NCBI RefSeq assembly: GCF_019097595.1
Contig: NC_080711.1
Span: 17,005,428-17,069,427, forward strand
DNA: 64,000 nucleotides
Reading direction: 5' to 3'
From: Hemibagrus wyckioides
Taxonomy: Eukaryota; Chordata; Actinopteri; Siluriformes; Bagridae
Shown piece by piece: positions 57,917-64,000 of this stretch. Every line of letters starts with the position of its first letter. Position 1 is the stretch's first letter. Position numbers and translations under genes: made by a program. The notes under the pieces are model-generated. The model was given only the letters and a program-made list of their open reading frames with translations, ran no database searches and had not been told where the DNA came from.

Positions 57917-58169
57917 CCTGCCCTCTATCAACTGATGAAAGAAAATCTGCTCTGGTGCTCTGGGCACATCAAGTGCTGGCCTCTGATGAATGCCTAAAGA
58001 ATAATATACACTTATTTTTCTGTTTCATAAAAATGTAGCACTCCAATTTTTCCACTTCATTTTTATCAGTAATTATTAAATAATTAAATATATCTTTTTC
58101 TGTACCTGTACTGTGGTCTGGTTGTTTGTGATGGTCCAAGCGTGCTGAATCATCAAGGGGCACAGGTGG
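57917..58169 (-). CDS. caskin2: caskin linker exons before SAM1
   Basis: Two small exons: 58169-58106 (64 nt, PPVPLDDSARLDHHKQPDHST, ending one base into a codon) and 57993-57917 (77 nt, GIHQRPALDVPRAPEQIFFH then QLIEGR). Splice sites are canonical (GTACAG, GTAAGA donors) and phases chain directly into the SAM1 exon. Similarity to other caskins is weak in this linker; assignment rests on phase and position. Confidence 0.7.
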
Positions 58170-58565
58170 CTATATTCACAAAATGAAATGTATATTCACA
58201 AAAAAGAGAGATGACGGTTTTTAAGACCTGGTTAGAATTTTGACAAGAAATCTTTAAATAGCTTAAAATGATAAAAATCCATTATGTTTATACATTATTA
58301 TAATGGAACTTTTTAAATAATTATTATTGTATTTATTTATAATAAAAAAAATTCAAATTCAAATGTTATTGCTACATTATAAACATACATTTCAAATGAA
58401 AAAACACACTGGGTAGGTTTACACCGATATCTGTGAGATAATCAGAATCTGTCAGGATTTGTCCTTGTTTTCATTTTTGTTGACCACTAGAGGTCCTCAT
58501 TGTATGTTTTGTTCTTCTGATTAGTGTTTCCCTGTTGTCCATTTAGATGATCTGTTTAAGTTGCT

Positions 58566-58740
58566 GTTATGCCGAGTTCACACTGCACGATTTTAAAGTC
58601 ATTGGGTCACCATTGTTTTCACACTTTACGACTATCTAGGGTAGCATTCAGTTGCTGCTGTGTTCACACTGCAAAATGGCGAGTGAAAATCAGGGCTAAA
58701 ATCGTGCCGTGCAAACTCGTTGCTTGGTTGAACATTAATT
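58566..58740 (+). mobile_element. Possible DNA-transposon terminus
   Basis: TGCCGAGTTCACACTGCACG ATTTTAAAG, with the inner GTTCACACTGCAAAATGGCG, looks like a Harbinger- or hAT-type end. No transposase or matching inverse end was identified. The surrounding 58,170-59,720 is otherwise unassigned. Confidence 0.3.
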
Positions 58741-59724
58741 GCTTGGTTTTTCAATGTCTTGACATTTTGTATGGATAATGTTACCAAATGTATATGTCCA
58801 TGTTCCTGAGCTTCATTTTGGATAACTTCCTTGTTCTTTGTTTTTGGATTTTCTATTGGACATCTATTAGTACTGTAGTAAATTCCTTGGATTTTTTGAC
58901 TCTCTTTTGGATTAATAAACCTTTTGTCATAATTTGATGCATATCTCATAATGCATTATCCAATGGACACAGCTCTAAAATCTCAGCTTCAAAATCTTAA
59001 CATTTTTAAAGATTATGCTTACTCTGCTGACATCAGTGTTCATGCTATGCTAGGGAAGGCCATTCAAGGTGGTGGTGTTTTCTGTGCTCTGCCCACTACC
59101 GGCACTACGTGTGCTCCCAACACTGCCGATGCTACCCACACTTTTCCTGTCTCCTGATGGTGATTACATCACAGGGTGTAAAAGACAAAAAAAGGAGACG
59201 GGAAATAACATACAAAAACAAAGAAACATAAAAAAATACATATTTCAGTTCACATATTATGTATTAATTTGGTAGAAGGTCAAAAATAAGGGGCAATATA
59301 AACAATTATTGCACCTCATTTATCAATCTTTTACAAAAGTTATAAATGTTTGTGTTTGCCAAACTGAACCAAAATTTTCAAATGGTGTTTTGGAATTGTA
59401 TTCACATGTGTATTTTGATCAAGTGCAAAGTGTAATTCCAGATCATTTGCATGTAGTATGGGGCACAGTACTCATAACAGAACATAAAAGTTCAAGTGCA
59501 CAGGGAGCACAAAATGAATGATCACGGTAAAAACTGAAAGGCAAAAATAGAAATTACAGAAGTATATTTGTTTAGACGGGTACTTGCTTATGGCTATTTG
59601 TTTATGGGTATATACAGACAAACCGACCTATATGTATACATTTTTTTATATAATTATTTTAAATATTAATTTTATTAAATTCTTAAATAAAATAAAATTA
59701 AATCTTAAATTATGGGTTTGGGGC

Positions 59725-60045
59725 AAGAAGGCTCAGTGTATAGCACATTTGCACCTCCAGAGTAAGGGGTTCAATTTCTGACCTTATCCTGTTTGCATGC
59801 TCTCCCCAAGATTTCGAGTACTCCAGTTTCCTAGCCCAGTTGAAAGACATGCGTCATAGGCTAAATGCCATCTCTACATTTTCTATATTGTGTGAATGTA
59901 TGTGTGATCATGCCATGTGATGGCCATGTGCCATGTAATGGGTTGGCACCCTGTTGGTGTCCCCTGCCTTGTGCCCAGAGTTCCTTGGGATAGGTTCCAG
60001 GCTCCTTGTGTAGGATAAGTAGCACAGAAAATAAATAGATGGATG
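59725..60045 (+). mobile_element. tRNA-SINE-like fish repeat
   Basis: Head with promoter-like blocks (GGCTCAGTGTATAGCAC, GGGGTTCAATTTCTG), body TTGCATGCTCTCCCCAAGAT and GGGTTGGCACCCTGTTGGTG, ending in GGATAAGTAGCACAGAAAAT AAATAGATGG. Minus-strand relatives are at 47,010 and 62,545. Confidence 0.75.
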
Positions 60046-60244
60046 AAACTTTGGCTCATTGTCTTTATATGTTTTTTTTTTAATATCCGTATTCAATTAA
60101 TAATGTTTAAACCACAATTTTTCTTTAATCAGAGAACACTGAATTTTGCTGTATTGAATGTCATATCAATCAGGTAATGTGCATGAGACAACTCTCTGCA
60201 GAAAAAAAAAACTGCTGTGTAGCTTGACAACCACATCTTCAATA

Positions 60245-60820
60245 AAAAAGTCTACACACCCTTGATAAAATGGCAGGTTTTTGTTGAAACCAAGACAAAT
60301 CACTGAAACCAAGATATATCATGTCAGAGCCCTGGAGAAAATTTACAACGAAAAAACATAAAAAGAGGAATTTCACCTTTCACCCACAAATCAACAAGTC
60401 AAGCCATTCCAAATCAACGAAGGAATGGATGAAATTCAATTGAAAATCTGTGGGGTGAACAGAAGAGGGCTCTGCACAGGGGATACTCAACCAGTTTGAC
60501 AGTTAACATGCGTCTGGAGAGAAGAATGGCAAAATATTGATAAGTCAAGATGTGCCAAACTGATCGACTTTTACCCATAAAAGACTGAATGCTGTGATAA
60601 AATCTAAAGGTGCTTACACTAAGTATTAGTTTAGGGGTGTGCACACTAATGGAACCAGTTTATTGTACATTTTTTTCTTTTTATCCTTTTTTCCCTAAAA
60701 TTATTCTTATTTTCACTTTACTGAAAATTAATTTCATAATAAAGGTGAAAAAGTTTCTGACAGAATTTATTTATAATTTTTTACATCACAAAAACATGCC
60801 ATTTTAACAGGGGAGTGCAG
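60245..60820 (+). mobile_element. Tc1-like deletion derivative (family F)
   Basis: Left TIR GTCTACACACCCTTGATAAA ATGGCAGGTTTTTG and right end CATGCCATTTTAACAGGGGA GTGCAGATTTTTG are inverse. The inside keeps only a short transposase 3' remnant. A related end occurs at about 47,530-47,575. Confidence 0.75.
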
Positions 60821-60849
60821 ATTTTTGTTTTTTTGTTTGTTTGTTTGTT

Positions 60850-61245
60850 TGTTTTTTAAATCCGCTGGCTATGCATTATAACAGGCTGCTGGTGCAGTGA
60901 TAGAAGGACACTTGGGACAGTCAAATCTTCTTAAGAGACTCCTTAAGAAATAAAACTGCTGCTGTGCCGACCATATGAGATCTTTTGACATGCGGACACC
61001 CAAGATCCTGAAGCTGGACCTCCTCTCCACTTTGTATCCCCTGATGAGGACTGAAGCATATTCATTCTTTGTGGTGTTAAGAGAGAGGTCATTATTCATT
61101 GGTATCCATGCTCAGCCCAATCACTGTTGTGTCATCTAAAAATTTGATGATGATGTTTGTTATGAATGTACTTGTACAATTGTACATAAAGTGAGAGCAG
61201 AAGATGGGGCTCAGTAGGTAGCCCTGTGGTATTCATAATTTAGAG
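60850..61245 (-). mobile_element. Rex/jockey-type LINE fragment
   Basis: The minus strand reads LSLNTTKNEYASVLIRGYKV, ERRSSFRILGVRMSKDLIWS and LLRRFDCPKCPSIT, the C-terminal reverse-transcriptase region of a Rex-like LINE. Frames are partly open but the rest is missing. Confidence 0.7.
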
Positions 61246-61311
61246 TGGAGTACAGGAGGGGCCATTATTATATATTTTATACATTATGTAATAATCTGGT
61301 GTTATTTTTTC

Positions 61312-61592
61312 AGGTTTCAAAAAGGCCCTACAGGTTTGAAAAGGCCCTAGTGAAACATGGCCTTTCAGTAATGGTGAGACAAGCCACTCGGGATAAAACA
61401 CACAAACAGGAAGTGACTACAAACATGAAATACAAGGATTACCTTATGGGGAACCAAGTGCAACCATTCAGCCGGCAAGTTTTCATGGAATTCCTACCTG
61501 CACAGGAATTCCTCAAAACCCAGATGTCCTCAAGAAAAGGCAGAGTGAGCTGGGAGCAGCTGATGAGGGGGGCACCTAGCACAGATAAATAG
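61312..61592 (+). CDS. Unidentified ORF, possible terminal exon
   Basis: An open frame of 92 codons after a good splice-acceptor-like tract (TTATTTTTTCAG at 61,301-61,312): KRPYRFEKALVKHGLSVMVR ... YLMGNQVQPFSRQVFMEFLP ... QLMRGAPSTDK, then TAG. Composition looks protein-like (balanced, charged, no repeats). I do not recognise a family. It lies opposite to and probably inside the caskin locus. It could be an exon of an unrelated gene or a retroposed or transposon fragment. Confidence 0.35.
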
Positions 61593-61777
61593 TGCATGGA
61601 CAAGCAACCTTGCTGGCTTTGGGTAGGTGATGAGTTGTGGTTAACATGCATTATGTCAGTCCAACACGCACCATGGATGGTCGTTCACAGGCTCAGCCAG
61701 ATGGAAATATGTAATACTGATTTTGTTGTTCCTTATCCCTAATGCATAACATCTGTGTCTTTGGTGTGTGTGTATAC

Positions 61778-61928
61778 CTTGGTTGATGCTCAGGCAGATT
61801 GGAATTAGGCATGCCTGAGTAATCAGTTTTAGGGGTGATTGAGGTGCTCATGCTCAGATTCGAAGAAAGGGGAACTCTGGACTGCTTCTGCCTCTGGCAG
61901 GGCATAGAGCAATGGTGAGAAAGTGCCC
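61778..61928 (-). CDS. Candidate upstream caskin exon
   Basis: Acceptor TATGCAG, 151-nt body with one open frame (RVPLSSNLSMSTSITPKTDY, SGMPNSNLPEHQP), donor GTATAC. Ser/Thr/Pro-rich like caskin linkers. Its end phase (2) does not match the start phase (0) of exon 58169-58106, so at least one further exon or another explanation is needed. Confidence 0.35.
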
Positions 61929-62544
61929 CTGCATACAGGCAGCAAAAAAGAAAAAAGCAGTAGATTAGTCCAAGTCAAAGATAGGAGAGGTATTGTAATG
62001 GTGCATGGGGCTAGAGATAGGATAAGAGAAAACTATAATCTAAGATCAATCTAATTTCCTTTTTAACAGGGGACAAGCAGCTTTACAGAATAATTCAATT
62101 TTATGGGGAAAGAAGAAGAAGAAATCTTGAGAGGCACCAGAGGATCGAAGATTTTTTAGTAACCTGTTTTAGTAACTTGAGAAATGTTTAATATATCTTA
62201 ATATAATATATCTTTTTCATATAAAGCACTTACTGTTAAGGAAACCATTGCTGAGATTATCATACTATGTTTAACAGAAACATGGAATAAACCAAATGAG
62301 CATGAGCATCATTAAATGACAGACAACTAGGAAATTAGAACATAACTGGGGTCAAATTAAATTGGTAGCATTTCAAGTAGCATGGAAAGCCTCCTGAGTT
62401 ACTGCTATATCAGCATATCTGTCCACCCTAACTGAAGATAACAAAATAATCGTAAATTTTTGCTTTAAATTAACCAAGAATAAAACCACTGTAGAAAAAT
62501 GTACACCATTAATATGCAGCCGCAATGATGTCATGAATTATTTT

Positions 62545-62835
62545 TCATTTCATTGTCTGTACTGCTTATCTGATCTATCCTCGGGTCACGGGGAACTCAG
62601 GCATCATCGGGCATCAAGGCAGGATACACCCTGGACGGAGTGCCAACCCATCACAGGGCACACACACACACTCATTCACTCACGCAGTCACACACTATGG
62701 GCAATTTAGAGACTCCAATCAGCCTAGTAGCATGTCTTTGGACTGTGGGAGGAAACCCACCAAGCACGGGGAGAACATGCAAACTCCACACACACAGTGA
62801 GCGGGAGCAAGGCTCCGCCACCGTGCCGCCATCAT
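62545..62835 (-). mobile_element. tRNA-SINE-like fish repeat
   Basis: CTGTACTGCTTATCTGATCT, GGTCACGGGGAACTCAGGCA, GGAGTGCCAACCCATCACAG, GTCTTTGGACTGTGGGAGGA and GGGGAGAACATGCAAACTCC, in reverse orientation to the copy at 59,725-60,045. Includes a short (CA)n. Positions 61,930-62,544 hold an R1-like scrap (AAGCAGCTTTACAGAAT at about 62,078) and nothing else. Confidence 0.8.
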
Positions 62836-62939
62836 GAATTATTTTAATGAGAAATTGAGAATGCCAGGCAAAAAAATTCAGAATATTAATTTAAGACCAG
62901 ATAAACTGATAGAGTAGATAACAATGTTTCTATATCAGA

Positions 62940-64000
62940 TCCACATTTAGAATTCTTAACCCCTCTTTGACAGACTGATTTAATTATACTAAGTTCTTCT
63001 TCTAAATCAACTTGTGTACAAGATCCCTTTCATATGTTTCCCTTAACTACAAACTACAGACAATACCAGTATAAACCCAAACTCTTCTAAAAATAATCAG
63101 TTCTCTCCAACTATCTAGCTACAGACTAATATCAAACCTCCCCTTTAAATCCAAGATCCTAGAAAAGATTGAAAGCACAACAGTCATGCTCATATTCAAA
63201 ATGATTCAAAATGATTTGGGTTCTCCCAAGGTGCTTTGCTGTTCCACAAGGTTCTCTTTTAGGTCCACTCTTTTTTTCCTTATATATGCTACTTGTTTTA
63301 ATTATTCGTAGGACATGAGACAGTGGATGTTTACTGACTTCCTCCTACTTAATTCTCAGAAGACAGAAGTACTATCACAAGCAGCGGAAGTAGGATCACA
63401 AGCAGCCAAATGTGGGCTTTCTGATTAGAGACTAACCTCTGGATGGCTATGTGAAGCAGTAAAAGATCATGGTGTGATTATTGACTCATCTATTATTTGA
63501 AGTTCACGTAAATACATCACTCGGGGAACAAGCTCCAGTTAGTCCAGAATGCAGCAAAATGCAATTTCACAGTGATTATAAAATACTACTATTGAGCTGG
63601 GCAAACTTTTTTTTTTTATTTTCTGCCATGCCTACTTCAATGAAAAAGTGCAGACTATTTGTCAGTACTTCAAGTAGTAAAGGCTACAGCAGCTTTTTTT
63701 CCCAAAGACCTGCAATTATGGAACAGCCTTCCAACAATTGTTCGGTACTCTGACATTGTCTCAGGGTTTAAGTCCAGGCTGAAAATATATTTGCTTTGTC
63801 AAGCTTTTAATGAATAGTTTTCTGAGGTAAAAGAGCAGATCTGGAGGGTTTAGTGGCATAGAGTGTGTAGGTTAACTGGGATGTGCTCTTGCACCCCCTT
63901 AAGATGCATTCACTGAGGTATTTTGATGGTGGATATGCTGGCCTCTTTTTGTGTCAGGATGCCCTCATACAATATCTGTGTCACCTTCTGGCTCTCCCAG
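62940..64000 (+). mobile_element. L2-like LINE fragment running off the window
   Basis: The plus strand encodes reverse-transcriptase pieces with frameshifts and deletions: YRLISNLPFKSKILEKI (about 63,121-63,170), VPQGSLLGPLFFSLYMLL-like (about 63,240-63,300), FLLLNSQKTEVL (about 63,345), KDHGVIIDSSI (about 63,460) and a terminal TAFQQLFGTLTLSQGLSPG region (about 63,720-63,780). Not functional. Confidence 0.75.

Larger units (their letters stand above)
50392..58169 (-). pseudogene. caskin2: Caskin-family scaffold gene (caskin2-like), 3' part, with two coding lesions
   Basis: Synaptic/cytoskeletal adaptor with SAM domains. Supported exons in gene order: 58169-58106, 57993-57917, 57809 (or 57806)-57696, 56953-56853, 56454-56316, 56038-54364, 53215-53008, 50488-50392. 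Ankyrin and SH3 exons would lie further right. Residues such as [35 protein letters not shown] and the tail [22 protein letters not shown] identify the family; the NLTIKQ and KRLSSVS segments favour caskin2 over caskin1. All other junctions are in phase, but exon 56953-56853 is 101 nt between phase-0 borders (one base short) and exon 56038-54364 holds a 257-bp SINE. It could be a pseudogene, a defective allele, or an assembly error plus a polymorphic insertion. Two genes converge here: trap1 on the left is plus strand. Confidence 0.85.

Noticed and set aside
1..64000. CRISPR arrays, rRNA, bacterial operons or viral genes
   Set aside because: No regularly spaced short repeats, ribosomal RNA or prokaryotic gene organisation seen; retroelement traces are decayed LINE, DIRS and gypsy-type copies.

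Overview
The window is nuclear DNA from a ray-finned fish. Genes are split into many short exons with GT/AG introns. The protein domains are vertebrate. The background is crowded with Tc1/mariner, hAT, DIRS, L2/L1/Rex-type LINE and tRNA-derived SINE copies of kinds typical of teleosts. The mix of Tc1 families and the tRNA-SINE suggest an otophysan, perhaps a catfish; that is inference, not something the sequence proves.

Layout. (1) 1-21,540 (+): the 3' two thirds of crebbp (CBP), 20 exons from just after the KIX region to the stop at 20,688. They cover bromodomain, RING/PHD, HAT, ZZ, TAZ2, NCBD and the conserved C-terminus; every exon junction keeps phase. Its introns hold a hAT remnant with an 8-bp target duplication, several Tc1 copies, an L2-like LINE 3' end and a nested stack (old Tc1, 75-bp-arm palindrome, gypsy pol remnant, younger Tc1). 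(2) 21,540-26,500: intergenic, with a CT/CA microsatellite, a 234-bp foldback element and an L1-like 3' end. (3) 26,540-41,349 (+): trap1, the mitochondrial HSP90, complete in 18 exons (2,136 nt, 711 aa). Intron 2 is packed with Tigger, LINE and Tc1 fragments. Intron 14 carries a complete, uninterrupted Tc1-like transposon. (4) 41,350-50,390: repeat-rich spacer between convergent genes. (5) 50,392 to at least 58,169 (-), possibly 61,928: the 3' part of a caskin gene, best matched to caskin2, with linker, two SAM domains, a Ser/Pro-rich region and the C-terminal Caskin tail. This copy carries two lesions: a 1-base deletion in the second SAM1 exon and a SINE inserted in the large coding exon. 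The SINE insertion is defined exactly by a 5-bp target duplication whose removal restores the frame. (6) 58,170-64,000: repeats (tRNA-SINE-like, Tc1 derivative, LINEs), one unidentified plus-strand ORF at about 61,312-61,592, and an L2-like LINE running off the right edge.

crebbp followed by trap1 in the same orientation matches human 16p13.3. crebbp encodes a nuclear acetyltransferase co-activator, trap1 a mitochondrial chaperone and caskin a synaptic or cytoskeletal scaffold, so they are neighbours rather than a pathway. I saw no CRISPR array, tRNA gene, rRNA or bacterial-type operon. The most notable observations are the doubly damaged caskin gene, the intact Tc1 copy with its decayed sister, and the SINE and LINE families that share a 3' tail.
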